Assembly (NCBI RefSeq): GCF_002858765.1
Contig: NZ_PJRP01000019.1
Location: 1-64,000 of the forward strand
Direction: 5' to 3'
Length of the DNA stretch: 64,000 nt
Origin: Cupriavidus pauculus
GTDB taxonomy: Bacteria > Pseudomonadota > Gammaproteobacteria > Burkholderiales > Burkholderiaceae
The position numbers and the translations under genes are program-made. Shown here one piece after another: positions 42,002 through 50,889 of the stretch. The first letter of the stretch is position 1; each line of letters opens with the position of its first letter. The notes under the pieces were generated by a model, which worked only from the letters and a program-made list of their open reading frames with translations, was not told the origin of the DNA and did not search any database.

Positions 42002-42973
42002 ATGAACCGCGCACGTTCGGCCGTCCTCGGTGTCATGACCGTCGGAAGTCTGCTGTCGCCATTGGCCGGACATGCCACCGAAGGCGCGCTGGGGCGGCCC
42101 GTGGCGGGCACCAGCGTGTCGGCGAATGTGGCGGTGATTCCCGATCAGCCGGTATGGATCGCCAACCTGCAGCAGCTCTATATGGATGGATCGATCAGCA
42201 GCGGCCGCGAGGTGCCGATTGGCGGGCGCACCACGGCAGGCATCGATGCCAAGATCGCGTTCACGCTGGCCACCATGATGAGGGTCTGGGACACCGGGCC
42301 CGGGGCCTGGAATTTCGCGTCGAGCTTCACGCTGCCGTATGTCTGGACGACGGTGCACACCAGTGCCGTGTTCGCCGGCCCCGGGGGCAACACGTTCTCG
42401 CGCGGCGCCTCTGACCGCGCGTCGAACCTCTACGACATGTATTTCAGCCCGCTGATCGCTGGCTACCATTTCTCGAAGACCACCCATATGGCGTTGAGCT
42501 TCAACGTCTGGGCGCCCACGGGCCAGTACGACAAGAACGCGCTGGCCAACCCGAGCCTGAACAACTGGACCTTCGTGCCACAGGTGGCCTTCACGCACCT
42601 GATGCCGCAGTACGGGCTGGAATTCAACGCCGTGGCGGCTTTCCAGTTCTATACGCGCAATACGGCCACCGACTACCAGAACGCGCCGCTGTTCACGCTG
42701 GACGTGATGGGCGTGAAGAAATTCGGCAAGTGGGGGGCGGGGTTGGTGATGGGTACGATCCAGCAGCTTGGCGACGATACCGGCCCCACGGCCGACCGCC
42801 TGAACGGCTTCCGCGGCCACGATTTCACAATCGGCCCGATCATCACGTACGACACCAAACTGGGCGGCAAGGCGCCGCTTTCCTTCAGCCTGCGCTGGGT
42901 GCCTACAGTGACCAGCAAGAACCGGCTGGACAGCACCGCCACGGTCATGGGCACGGCCACCCTGGTGTTCTGA
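42002..42973 (+). CDS. SphA/MetA-type outer membrane protein
   Basis: The protein has 323 residues, with AAGGAG before the ATG and a signal peptide ending in GHATEG. It matches the family often named for the phenol meta-pathway protein: TEGALGRPVAGTSVSANVAV, YDMYFSPLIAGYHFSKTTHM, LSFNVWAPTGQYDKNALANP and YGLEFNAVAAFQFYTRNTAT. The family is thought to form outer-membrane channels for hydrophobic substrates. The C-terminal Phe (TATLVF) supports a beta-barrel. It is divergent from the lyase gene. Confidence 0.85.
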   Translation: MNRARSAVLGVMTVGSLLSPLAGHATEGALGRPVAGTSVSANVAVIPDQPVWIANLQQLYMDGSISSGREVPIGGRTTAGIDAKIAFTLATMMRVWDTGPGAWNFASSFTLPYVWTTVHTSAVFAGPGGNTFSRGASDRASNLYDMYFSPLIAGYHFSKTTHMALSFNVWAPTGQYDKNALANPSLNNWTFVPQVAFTHLMPQYGLEFNAVAAFQFYTRNTATDYQNAPLFTLDVMGVKKFGKWGAGLVMGTIQQLGDDTGPTADRLNGFRGHDFTIGPIITYDTKLGGKAPLSFSLRWVPTVTSKNRLDSTATVMGTATLVF

Positions 42974-43039
42974 GCCCCGGCTGTCGACCCGAAATTATCA
43001 CCAAAGCATCACTTTCCCGTCATATGACATTGTCATCAT

Positions 43040-43085
43040 CGCGCCCAAAGACAAACCGGTCAGTGCGGCTGGACCTTTGGGCGCG
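43040..43085. terminator. Long-arm inverted repeat after the SphA-type gene
   Basis: CGCGCCCAAAG and CTTTGGGCGCG are perfect 11-base arms with a 24-base loop. It lies 66 bases after the stop codon, and could be a transcript end or an operator for the next gene. Confidence 0.55.
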
Positions 43086-43166
43086 CCGATCCGTTGACGT
43101 TTGACCTCAAGGCCGAAGACGCACGGCATTTGGGTCGAAATATCAATAGGATAGCGGGGAAGTTTT

Positions 43167-44825
43167 ATGCGTCACATGAAGTCTGCAATCAGCCTGGCGG
43201 CGGCAATGACCGTCGCTTTTGCGTTCTACGGCTGCAACGGCAGCGATGACACCAGCAGCACCGGCGGCAACAATGGCACCACGCCGCCCGCCACTCAGCC
43301 TGCGACGCCTTCGACGCCGCAGGCCGAAGTCACCGGCAAATGGACCACGGGCGACCTGCACGTCCACACGACCGAATCCGACGATGCGCAAAGCAAGCTC
43401 GTCGACGTGCTGGACCAGGCCATGCTCACCAACAACCTGGACTGGACCGCGATCACGAACCACCTGCGCTCGTCCGCGCGCGACCAGAACGGCACCGCCA
43501 TCGTGGGCGGCCCGCTGCCGTTCTCGAAGGCCATGGCCGACTACGAGATCCCGGCCGTGCGCCAGCTCCAGGTCAATGGCAGCTACACCAGCAAGCTGAT
43601 TTTCTCGGCGTTCGAGTGGGACATGCCGACGCACGACCACATGAACGTGGGCATCTTCACGGGCGCACCGCTGGCCACAGCCACCAAGGCCGCCAACCAG
43701 TTCGAGTATTACTTCACCGACCGCGCGGCAGCCCAGTTCGACGCCGTGGACGTGGCCAACTGGAACGCCTCGGGCACCAAGGGCTATACCACCCATGCCG
43801 ATGCCGTGCGCGCCGTGGCCTGGCTGCGCGACAACTTCCCCGACACCAGCTACGCGCTGATCAACCACCCGTCGCGCAACCCCGCCAAATACACGGTCGC
43901 CGACTACCGCGAATTCAACGACACCGCCCCGAATATCGTGTTCGGCGTGGAAGGCATGGTCGGCAACCAGATGGAACCAGACCGTGGCGGCTACAACTCG
44001 GCCTACATCGCCGCGAACGTCAAGAACCGAGCCTATGGTGGCGTGGACTACGTGGTGGCACAGGTCGGCGGCATCTGGGACGCGCTGCTGGGCGACGGCC
44101 GCCGCTTCTGGAACGTGGGCGACTCCGATCACCACTTCAAGACGGTCGGCGCCAACAGCAGCGGCTACTTCCCGGGCGAGTACGCCAAGACCTACGTCTG
44201 GATCGACAACAAGAACACCGGCATCAAGGGCGTGCTGGAAGGCGTGCGCTCGGGCAAGATGTTCTCGGTCTTCGGCGACCTGATCAACGCGCTGGACTTC
44301 AACCTGGCCAGCGGTACCGCCAAGGGCGAGATGGGCGGCGAACTCAAGGCCCGCGCTGGCGAGACGGTCACTGTGACCATCCGCTTCAAGAGCCCGGATC
44401 GCAACAACTACCAGTACCCGATCAATGGCGGCACCAACGTCAACATGCGCCCGGTGGTGGACCATATCGACCTGATCGCCGGCGATGTCACGCCGCGCGC
44501 CGCGGCCGGCACCCCCGGGTATAGCAAGGACACCAACGACTCGACGAAGGTGATCGCCACGTTCACGTCGACCGACTGGAAGCTGGACAAGGACGGCTAC
44601 AACACCGTGAGCTACACCTACAAGGCCGCGAAGAACCAGTACTTCCGCCTGCGCGGTACCAACCTGGGCAGGAATGTGGCCGGTGAAACGTCCAACGGCG
44701 ATCCGCTGCCGGACCAGAAGATCACGGTTGCCGAGGACAACGCGCGCTTCGATGCGATCAATGCGCGCAACTACAACGACCTGTGGTTCTACTCGAACCC
44801 GGTGTTCGTGACGGTCGGCTCCTGA
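43167..44825 (+). CDS. PHP-domain phosphoesterase-like lipoprotein
   Basis: The protein has 552 residues. The lipobox FYGC follows MRHMKSAISLAAAMTVAFA, so Cys23 or so should be lipidated. A Thr/Pro/Ser linker leads to a PHP domain beginning TTGDLHVHTTESDD, the first metal motif, with WTAITNHLR and WNVGDSDHHFK as later His/Asp sites. The PHP fold is a metal-dependent phosphoesterase. The C-terminal 150 residues look like a beta-sandwich (AGETVTVTIRFKSPDRNNYQ). The substrate is unknown; surface location and the neighbouring outer membrane channel suggest nutrient scavenging. Confidence 0.85.
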   Translation: MRHMKSAISLAAAMTVAFAFYGCNGSDDTSSTGGNNGTTPPATQPATPSTPQAEVTGKWTTGDLHVHTTESDDAQSKLVDVLDQAMLTNNLDWTAITNHLRSSARDQNGTAIVGGPLPFSKAMADYEIPAVRQLQVNGSYTSKLIFSAFEWDMPTHDHMNVGIFTGAPLATATKAANQFEYYFTDRAAAQFDAVDVANWNASGTKGYTTHADAVRAVAWLRDNFPDTSYALINHPSRNPAKYTVADYREFNDTAPNIVFGVEGMVGNQMEPDRGGYNSAYIAANVKNRAYGGVDYVVAQVGGIWDALLGDGRRFWNVGDSDHHFKTVGANSSGYFPGEYAKTYVWIDNKNTGIKGVLEGVRSGKMFSVFGDLINALDFNLASGTAKGEMGGELKARAGETVTVTIRFKSPDRNNYQYPINGGTNVNMRPVVDHIDLIAGDVTPRAAAGTPGYSKDTNDSTKVIATFTSTDWKLDKDGYNTVSYTYKAAKNQYFRLRGTNLGRNVAGETSNGDPLPDQKITVAEDNARFDAINARNYNDLWFYSNPVFVTVGS

Positions 44826-44847
44826 GGCCAAGCCTCGCCGGCACTGC

Positions 44848-44988
44848 CTAGTGGCCCAGCGTCTGGAGCCAGAAGGGCAGGCCGGCGCCCGCCATGGCCA
44901 CCGCCAGCGGGGCCAGCTGGGCCAGCCCCGCGCCGAGGCTGCGCAGGGTGGGGTAACGCGGGGACAGGAGTGTGCGGGAACGTGACAT
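44848..44988 (-). CDS. Possible 46-residue hydrophobic protein
   Basis: A short frame reads MSRSRTLLSPRYPTLRSLGA, then GLAQLAPLAVAMAGAGLPFW and LQTLGH. A hydrophobic middle could span the membrane once. There is no clear ribosome-binding site and the family is unknown, so it may be a chance frame in the gap between the PHP gene and the PepSY gene. Nothing else is seen in that roughly 260-base gap. Confidence 0.3.
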   Translation of the reverse strand: MSRSRTLLSPRYPTLRSLGAGLAQLAPLAVAMAGAGLPFWLQTLGH

Positions 44989-45088
44989 GGTGCCGGGGTT
45001 GTGGGAATCTTGAGGGCATCATGCGCCGTGGCACCTGAATGGCACCTGAGCATTCCGTTCAGGCACCGTTCAGCTTGCCCGGCCGAGA

Positions 45089-45496
45089 ATGCCGCAGATG
45101 ACTGCCTCGCCCCCTCCCACATCCGCCGTCACGGGCTTGCCCGCGCCCCGTACCGCCACGCGCCTGCGTGGCGCCTGCCGCATGCTGGTCCTGCTGGCCG
45201 TGCTTGGCGCGGCGGGCGGTGCTGGCGTGGCGCAGGCCGATACCGACGCCGATCGGGCCCGCGCCGCGCTCCGCTCCGGCGAAATCCTGCCGCTTGCCCG
45301 CATCCTGGACACCGTCTCGCGCCAGTACGCCGGCGACGTGATCGATGTGAAGCTGGACCGCGACGACGGCATCTGGCAATACGAAGTCAAGCTGCTGCTG
45401 CCCACCGGCACCGTCGCCAAGCTCGAATATGACGCACGCGACGCCAGGCTGCTCAAGGCCAAGGGCCACGATCTCGACCGCGCCCGCAAGCCCTGA
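45089..45496 (+). CDS. PepSY-domain periplasmic protein
   Basis: The protein has 135 residues. Two in-frame ATGs, at 45089 and 45098, are possible. A hydrophobic segment (MLVLLAVLGAAGGAGVAQAD) is a signal peptide or anchor. The rest is a PepSY domain (ILDTVSRQYAGDVIDVKLDR, DDGIWQYEVKLLLPTGTVAK). PepSY proteins often modulate a kinase or peptidase. The response regulator follows after only 5 bases, so this is the first gene of a three-gene operon. Confidence 0.88.
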   Translation: MPQMTASPPPTSAVTGLPAPRTATRLRGACRMLVLLAVLGAAGGAGVAQADTDADRARAALRSGEILPLARILDTVSRQYAGDVIDVKLDRDDGIWQYEVKLLLPTGTVAKLEYDARDARLLKAKGHDLDRARKP

Positions 45497-45501
45497 CCGC
45501 C

Positions 45502-46173
45502 ATGCGCATCCTGCTAGTCGAAGACGAAAGCACACTGGCCGCCCAGCTTGCGCAGGCGCTGACCCAGGCCGGCTACGCGGTGGACCATGCCGCCGACGGC
45601 GTCGACGCCGAGCACCTGGGCACCGAATATCCCTACGACACGGTCGTACTCGACCTGGGCCTGCCCCGGCTCGATGGCCTGACCGTTCTCAAGCGCTGGC
45701 GCCAGGCCGGCAACGACGTGCCCGTGCTGATCCTGACCGCGCGTGACAGCTGGGTGGAAAAGGTGGAGGGCATCGACGCCGGCGCCGATGACTACCTGAC
45801 CAAGCCGTTTCGCACCGAAGAACTGCTGGCCCGCATCCGCGCCCTGATCCGCCGGTCGGCCGGCCGCACATCGCCCACGCTTGCCTGCGGCCCCGTGCTG
45901 CTGGCGCCGGGCAGCGGCCAGGTCAGCGTGCACGGCAACCCTGTCACGCTGACCGCGCACGAGTTCAAGGTGCTCGATTACCTGATGCATCACCAGGGCG
46001 CCATCGTCAGCAAGACCACGCTGACCGAACACATCTACGCGCAGGATTTCGACCGCGACAGTAATACGATCGAGGTCTTCGTGGGGCGCCTGCGCCGCAA
46101 GCTTGGCGTCGACGTCATCGAGACCGTGCGGGGCCTGGGCTACCGCATGCGGCCGCCGGCCGACGCCGCATGA
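45502..46173 (+). CDS. OmpR/PhoP-family response regulator
   Basis: The protein has 223 residues. The receiver domain has the acidic pair near residues 7-8 (LLVEDES), the phospho-acceptor Asp51 (VVLDLGLPRLDG) and Lys in DDYLTKPF. The C-terminal winged helix ends in the motif FVGRLRRKLGVDVIETVRGL. The stop overlaps the start of the kinase (ATGA). The combination of a PepSY protein, a regulator and a PhoQ-like kinase suggests a system that reads periplasmic divalent cations or envelope stress. Confidence 0.95.
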   Translation: MRILLVEDESTLAAQLAQALTQAGYAVDHAADGVDAEHLGTEYPYDTVVLDLGLPRLDGLTVLKRWRQAGNDVPVLILTARDSWVEKVEGIDAGADDYLTKPFRTEELLARIRALIRRSAGRTSPTLACGPVLLAPGSGQVSVHGNPVTLTAHEFKVLDYLMHHQGAIVSKTTLTEHIYAQDFDRDSNTIEVFVGRLRRKLGVDVIETVRGLGYRMRPPADAA

Positions 46174-47504
46174 AACGCGCCTCGATCGCCCGGCGCCTGC
46201 TGGGCATTGCCACGCTGTGGATCGCCGGTACGCTCTGCACCACCGGATGGCTGCTGGACACGCTGTTCGGCCGCCACGTCGATCGCACCTATATCGCCGA
46301 ACTGGACCGCGACCTGACCAGCCTGGCTGCCGCGCTGGAATGGCGCACCGACGGCAAGCTGGAACTGACGCGCCAGCCCGCCGATCCACGCTTCGAGCTG
46401 CCGTATGCGGGGGCCTACTGGCAGGCGTCGTCGGGCAGCCAGACGCTGCGCTCGCGGTCGCTCTGGGATGTCGAAATCCCCGTGGCCGTGGAGCGCCGGG
46501 TGGACGAGGGCGATGCCGATATCCGCGTCGGACCACGCGACCAGTCGCTGCTGGTGAAGTCGCTCCGCCTGCAACTGACCGGCGCCGATGCCCCGGTCGA
46601 TATCACCGTGGCACTGGACCGCACCGAACTGCGGCAGGCCAAGCGGTCATTCCGCCATCTGCTGTGGCTGTCGCTGGGTGTGCTCGGCCTGGGCATTCTG
46701 GGCGCGGTATGGGCGCAGATCCGCTTCGGGCTGGCGCCGTTGTCGCGGCTGCGCGCGGCGGTGGCCCGGTTGCACGCGGGCCAGGAACCGACGCTGCAAG
46801 GCGCCTGGCCGGCCGAGGTACAGCCGCTGGTCGACGAGATCCACCTGCTGCTGCGCCGCAATCACGAGGCCGTGGAACGGTCGCGCCGGCAGGCGGCTGA
46901 CCTGGCCCATGCGGTCAAGACGCCGCTGGCCATCCTGGCCAACGACGCGGCAACGCTGCCCGCACCCGCGTCGCAGCGCGTGATGCAGCAGGTGGACGCC
47001 ATGCGCCAGCAGGTGGACCGGCACCTGGCGCGTGCCCGGGCGGCCGGTGCGGGCGGGGCCGCGGGCGGCGCGGTGGCGGTGCGCCCCGCCGTTGACGAAC
47101 TGGTGCGCGCGCTGACCCGCCTGCACGCCGACAAGCCCATTTCCGTCGATATCGAAGGCCAGGCCAGCTTTGCCGGCGACCGCCAGGATCTGGTCGAAAT
47201 GCTCGGCAACCTGTTGGACAACGCGTGGCAGTGGGCCCAGGCCAGGATTCGCGTCGATCTGGTGACGCAGGCCACCGAGCTTGAAATCCGCATCGACGAC
47301 GACGGCCCCGGCATGCCCGCCGCCGCGATGACGCGGGCCGTGCAACCGTATGCGCGGCTGGACGAATCGGCCGAAGGCAGCGGGTTGGGCTTGGCCATCG
47401 TGCGCGATGTGTGCGCGCTGTACGGCGGCCGCTTCGAGCTGGCCACGTCGCCGCTGGGCGGGCTGGGCGTGCGCGTGCGACTGCCGGCGGCGCTCGCAGG
47501 CTGA
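46170..47504 (+). CDS. PhoQ-like sensor histidine kinase
   Basis: The protein has 444 residues. An N-terminal membrane segment (LLGIATLWIAGTLCTTGWLL) and a second one near residues 165-185 bound a periplasmic sensor region of about 130 residues. A HAMP-like linker precedes the DHp helix with DLAHAVKTPLAIL (His247), the PhoQ-type H-box. The ATPase domain shows N-box LGNLLDNAWQWA and G1/G2 boxes DDDGPGMP and EGSGLGLAIV. The start overlaps the regulator stop. The sensor region has no clear acidic patch of the PhoQ kind, so the signal is open. Confidence 0.93.
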   Translation: MKRASIARRLLGIATLWIAGTLCTTGWLLDTLFGRHVDRTYIAELDRDLTSLAAALEWRTDGKLELTRQPADPRFELPYAGAYWQASSGSQTLRSRSLWDVEIPVAVERRVDEGDADIRVGPRDQSLLVKSLRLQLTGADAPVDITVALDRTELRQAKRSFRHLLWLSLGVLGLGILGAVWAQIRFGLAPLSRLRAAVARLHAGQEPTLQGAWPAEVQPLVDEIHLLLRRNHEAVERSRRQAADLAHAVKTPLAILANDAATLPAPASQRVMQQVDAMRQQVDRHLARARAAGAGGAAGGAVAVRPAVDELVRALTRLHADKPISVDIEGQASFAGDRQDLVEMLGNLLDNAWQWAQARIRVDLVTQATELEIRIDDDGPGMPAAAMTRAVQPYARLDESAEGSGLGLAIVRDVCALYGGRFELATSPLGGLGVRVRLPAALAG

Positions 47505-47566
47505 TTGTTTTCGCCCATCGGGTATCATCGCGCCCTTTGCCGTTTGCGGTTCCCCGCCTTTATCCC

Positions 47567-49234
47567 TTGTCTTCCGCCGTACCCCGCGCCGGGCAGCCTG
47601 TTCGCCGGCGCCAGCGCCCGCCGGTGGCCCCGACACAGCTGCTCGGGCCACATCACTTTGCCTACTACCGTGGCTACCTGCAGGGTCTCGACCTTGGCCG
47701 GCTGGCCGCGCGCTATCTGGCCCCAGGACTGGACCTGCGCCAGGCACGCACCACGCTGGGCTGGATCGAGACGGAACTGGCGCGCGGGGTGAAGAGGCTG
47801 GCCACACGTCCACGTTCCGATGGCGAGGCGGCCATCCTGACGGAAAAGACGTGGCTGGCCATGATCGTGCCGCCGTCGACCGAGAGCGCCACCGCGCGCC
47901 GGACACGCCAGCGCAAGCTGCTGCGGGCGCTGGATGCCCTGCAGCCGTTGCTGCTGGTGCGCCCCTTGCCGGGCGATGCCGTGGCCGGCTGGTTCACGCT
48001 GGCTATTGCCGGCCGGCTTGCGGAGACGGGCTGGGCCACGCTGGCGACGCTCGGGGCCGCCATCGTCGCGGACCCGCGTAGCTGGTATCGCCACGCCCAC
48101 GGCATTGGCGAGGCCACTGCGCGCGAGATCGAGGCGTGGCTGCAGGCGCACGCGATGACGCCACCACGTGCCGACAGGCCCGACGCGCGGGATACATCCC
48201 CGCCGGGGCTGGCTCCGCTCGAATCCCTGCGGCACGCGGCCGCGCAGGCCGATGTGCTGGCCATCCAGACCTGGCTGGCGGACTACGGCCCGGAAGGCAG
48301 CCACACCTGGCGTGCCTATCGCACGCAGGCCGAGCGCTTCCTGCTCTGGACCGTTTTTGCGCGGGGCCGTGCGCTGGCCGGCCTGGACGCCAGCGATGCC
48401 GAGGCCTATCTGGCCTTCCTGGCCGATCCGCAACCCGCTGGCCAATGGGTGGGACGACGCGGTACGCCGCGCAACCGCCACGACTGGCGTCCGTTCGAGG
48501 GCCCGCTGTCGGCGTCGAGCATTCGCCATGCGGCCAAGATCCTGAAGACCCTGTGCGCGTGGCTGACCCGGCAGGGACACCTGCGCGACAACCCGTTCGC
48601 ATCGGCCGCGCAAACTGAGGTGGCCGCCGCACCGCGCATCCAGGCGGATCGCAGCCTGAGCCGCATCCAGTGGCAGCATCTGAAGCGGTATGTGGCTGCG
48701 CTGCCGGCCGATGACCCGCGCACAGCGCGCCTGCAGTTCATGCTGCGGCTGGTGCATGCCACGGGCCTGCGCGTTTCCGAACAGGCGCAGTTGACGGTGG
48801 CGCATCTTTCGCAAGCCGATGGCTGGCGGCTGGATGTGCCGGGCAATCGGCCACGCACGAACGCCTTGCCCGATACGGTCATCGATGCCTTGCGCGATCA
48901 CATGGAAGCGCGCGGACTGGGGCGCGACATCGAGCGGCTGCCGGGCGACACACCGCTGATCGGCCGCGTACTGCGCGAAGCCGACGATACGCCGCTGTCT
49001 GTTGCGCAGGTGGCGGCAATCTGGAAGCGCTGTTTCACGCGTGCCGGCCAGGCGCTGGCGGACGAAGATCCCACGGCCGCCACCCGTTTTGCGCAGGCCA
49101 GCGCGCACTGGCTACGGCATACAGCCGGCGCGCAAGCGCTGGCGCGAGGCGTTGGGCGCAAGGCCGTGCAACGCCAGCTGGGTCACGCGTCGGTCAGCAC
49201 CAGCGCAGCCTATGCCAATCCGGATCTGCACTGA
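47567..49234 (+). CDS. Orphan tyrosine recombinase
   Basis: The frame gives about 555 residues from TTG at 47567; a GTG at 47624 is the other candidate. No ATG lies before residue 100 or so, so the start is uncertain. The first 250 residues match the DUF3701-type N-terminal part of phage-integrase-like proteins (LLGPHHFAYYRGYLQGLDLG). The rest is a tyrosine recombinase: arm/core domain HTWRAYRTQAERFLLWTVFA, and catalytic residues in GLRVSE (Arg near 48770), HWLRHT (49106), LGHAS and a final Tyr near 49211. There are no flanking tRNA, repeats or phage genes, so it may be a domesticated enzyme. Confidence 0.82.
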   Translation: MSSAVPRAGQPVRRRQRPPVAPTQLLGPHHFAYYRGYLQGLDLGRLAARYLAPGLDLRQARTTLGWIETELARGVKRLATRPRSDGEAAILTEKTWLAMIVPPSTESATARRTRQRKLLRALDALQPLLLVRPLPGDAVAGWFTLAIAGRLAETGWATLATLGAAIVADPRSWYRHAHGIGEATAREIEAWLQAHAMTPPRADRPDARDTSPPGLAPLESLRHAAAQADVLAIQTWLADYGPEGSHTWRAYRTQAERFLLWTVFARGRALAGLDASDAEAYLAFLADPQPAGQWVGRRGTPRNRHDWRPFEGPLSASSIRHAAKILKTLCAWLTRQGHLRDNPFASAAQTEVAAAPRIQADRSLSRIQWQHLKRYVAALPADDPRTARLQFMLRLVHATGLRVSEQAQLTVAHLSQADGWRLDVPGNRPRTNALPDTVIDALRDHMEARGLGRDIERLPGDTPLIGRVLREADDTPLSVAQVAAIWKRCFTRAGQALADEDPTAATRFAQASAHWLRHTAGAQALARGVGRKAVQRQLGHASVSTSAAYANPDLH

Positions 49235-49288
49235 TCCGTGCTCTGACCGCCGTTGCCGCGCCCCGGTGCTGAACGGCGCCCCCGTCCG

Positions 49289-50107
49289 CTACACGTACTT
49301 GCCGGTCAGGCCGCCGTCGACCACCAGTTCGGTGCCGGTCACATAGGCAGCCGCGTCTGACGCCAGGAAGGCGCTGGCGTGGGCCACATCCCATGCTGTA
49401 CCCATGCGCTGCAGCGGCACCTGCCGGCTGCGCGCCGCGCGGGCGTCGTCAAGGCTGTCAGAGAATTGCTTCGCCACGGTATGGGCGATGCGCGGCGTGT
49501 CGATCAGGCCGGGCACCACGCAGTTGGCGCGGATGCCCTGGCCCGCGTACTGCTGGGCGATCATGCGCGTGAACTGGATCACGGCGGCCTTGGTCACGCA
49601 GTACGACAGATGCGGATAGCCCAGGTAGCGCGTGCCGGCCACCGACGAGATGGTGACGATGGCACCGCGCCCACGCTCCACCATCGACGGCAGCACCTGC
49701 CGCGACGCCAGCAGCAGGCTGCGCACATTGACGTTCTGGGCCGCGTCGAAGTCGTCCAGCGACGTGTCGAGCGGGCCGCCCGGCTTGCCGATGCCGACGT
49801 TGTGGTGCAGCACGTCCACCGGCCCGAACTGCTCGCGGGCCTCGGCAAACAGGCGCGCGATGTCGTCCTCGATCGCCACATCGCCGACGAAGGTCTCCGC
49901 CACGCCGCCTTCGGCGCGGATCAGCGCCGTGGTTTCGGTGGCCGACGCCGCATCGCGATCGGCCACGCACACGCGCGCACCCAGACGTGCGTAGGTCAGG
50001 CTGGCGGCGCGGCCGATGCTCCAGCCAGGGCCCGCCGAGCCGCCGCCGGCCACGAATACGGTGCGATCCGCCAGGCTCAAGGGTAGGGCGTTCGGGTGTG
50101 GGCTCAT
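49289..50107 (-). CDS. Short-chain dehydrogenase/reductase
   Basis: The protein has 272 residues of the SDR superfamily. The cofactor loop is VAGGGSAGPGWSIGRA, with an insertion compared with TGxxxGIG, and VADRD downstream suggests NAD preference. The catalytic parts are the Ser in ISSVAG and YCVTK (YxxxK). The family oxidises alcohols or reduces carbonyls. Its ATG overlaps the stop of the citryl-CoA lyase-like gene (ATGA), so it is the third gene of a coupled operon. Confidence 0.9.
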   Translation of the reverse strand: MSPHPNALPLSLADRTVFVAGGGSAGPGWSIGRAASLTYARLGARVCVADRDAASATETTALIRAEGGVAETFVGDVAIEDDIARLFAEAREQFGPVDVLHHNVGIGKPGGPLDTSLDDFDAAQNVNVRSLLLASRQVLPSMVERGRGAIVTISSVAGTRYLGYPHLSYCVTKAAVIQFTRMIAQQYAGQGIRANCVVPGLIDTPRIAHTVAKQFSDSLDDARAARSRQVPLQRMGTAWDVAHASAFLASDAAAYVTGTELVVDGGLTGKYV

Positions 50108-50889
50108 GCGTGATCCCCGTGCGGCGCGTTGCCCACGTAGGAAATCGCTTCCTCGACAACATCCCAGATATAGCGGCCCGACGGGCTTTGCTGTTCCTCG
50201 ACGATGTGGGCCACCAGACCCGCCGCACGCGAGATCACCGCAAAGCCGCGCATCACGGCCGTCGGCACGCCGATTTCGCCAAGCAGGGCAGCCACGGCGC
50301 CGGTGGCATTGATCGTGATCGCACGGCCATAGACCTCGTCCACTGCTGCGGACAGGCGCTTCAGCGCGCCGATATGCGCCCCGGACAGATCGGCTTCGGC
50401 TTCGCCCAGTTCCAGCAGCTTGTAGGCGCGCGGATCGACCGGCTTGTGCAGATGGTGACCAAAGCCGGGCACCGGGGCCTTGCGCGCCTTGCAGTCGCGT
50501 GCGATGGCCAGCGCTTCGGCGTCGGGGTCCTGCGCGGCCAGGATGCGATCCAGCAGCTGCGAGCAGTTTTCCATGGTCCCGACGAAGGAACTGCCCACCG
50601 CCAGCAGCCCGGCCGACACCGCGCCCTGCAGGTTCTCGGGCGCGCTCATGTAGATCAGGCGCGTGGCAATCGCGCTGGGCGTCAGGCCGTGTTCCATCAG
50701 CACCACCAGCACCATGTCGGCGATGCGCATGTCCACGGGCCGGGGCGTGCGGCCCAGGATCTGCATCAGCATCACCTCGGTGAACGTGGTCTTGCCAAGC
50801 AGGTCTTCTACGAGGTTGGCGTCGCGATAGTGCAGGCTGGTCAGCGTATGGCTGCAGAGCCGGGTCACCGGCTTGTCTTGTTGGCTCAT
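50104..50889 (-). CDS. Citrate synthase-fold CoA lyase (citryl-CoA lyase-like)
   Basis: The protein has 261 residues, much shorter than citrate synthase (about 430), and corresponds to its C-terminal catalytic part, as in stand-alone citryl-CoA lyases. Matching parts are HGLTPSAIATRLIYMSAPEN, GTMENCSQLLDRIL and GFGHHLHKPVDPRAYKLLEL, with the catalytic His. It should cleave or form a CoA thioester of a branched carboxylic acid. Translation is coupled on both sides: its start overlaps the ligase stop and its stop overlaps the SDR start. Confidence 0.85.
   Translation of the reverse strand: MSQQDKPVTRLCSHTLTSLHYRDANLVEDLLGKTTFTEVMLMQILGRTPRPVDMRIADMVLVVLMEHGLTPSAIATRLIYMSAPENLQGAVSAGLLAVGSSFVGTMENCSQLLDRILAAQDPDAEALAIARDCKARKAPVPGFGHHLHKPVDPRAYKLLELGEAEADLSGAHIGALKRLSAAVDEVYGRAITINATGAVAALLGEIGVPTAVMRGFAVISRAAGLVAHIVEEQQSPSGRYIWDVVEEAISYVGNAPHGDHA

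Noticed and set aside
43016..43036. Pho-box-like direct repeats (CCGTCAT and TTGTCAT) before the PHP lipoprotein gene
   Set aside because: The copies are 13 bases apart rather than the 11 of a Pho box, and they match the consensus only in part.
47505..49234. Genomic island marked by the integrase gene
   Set aside because: There is no flanking tRNA, direct repeat or change in base use, and no mobile or phage genes follow.
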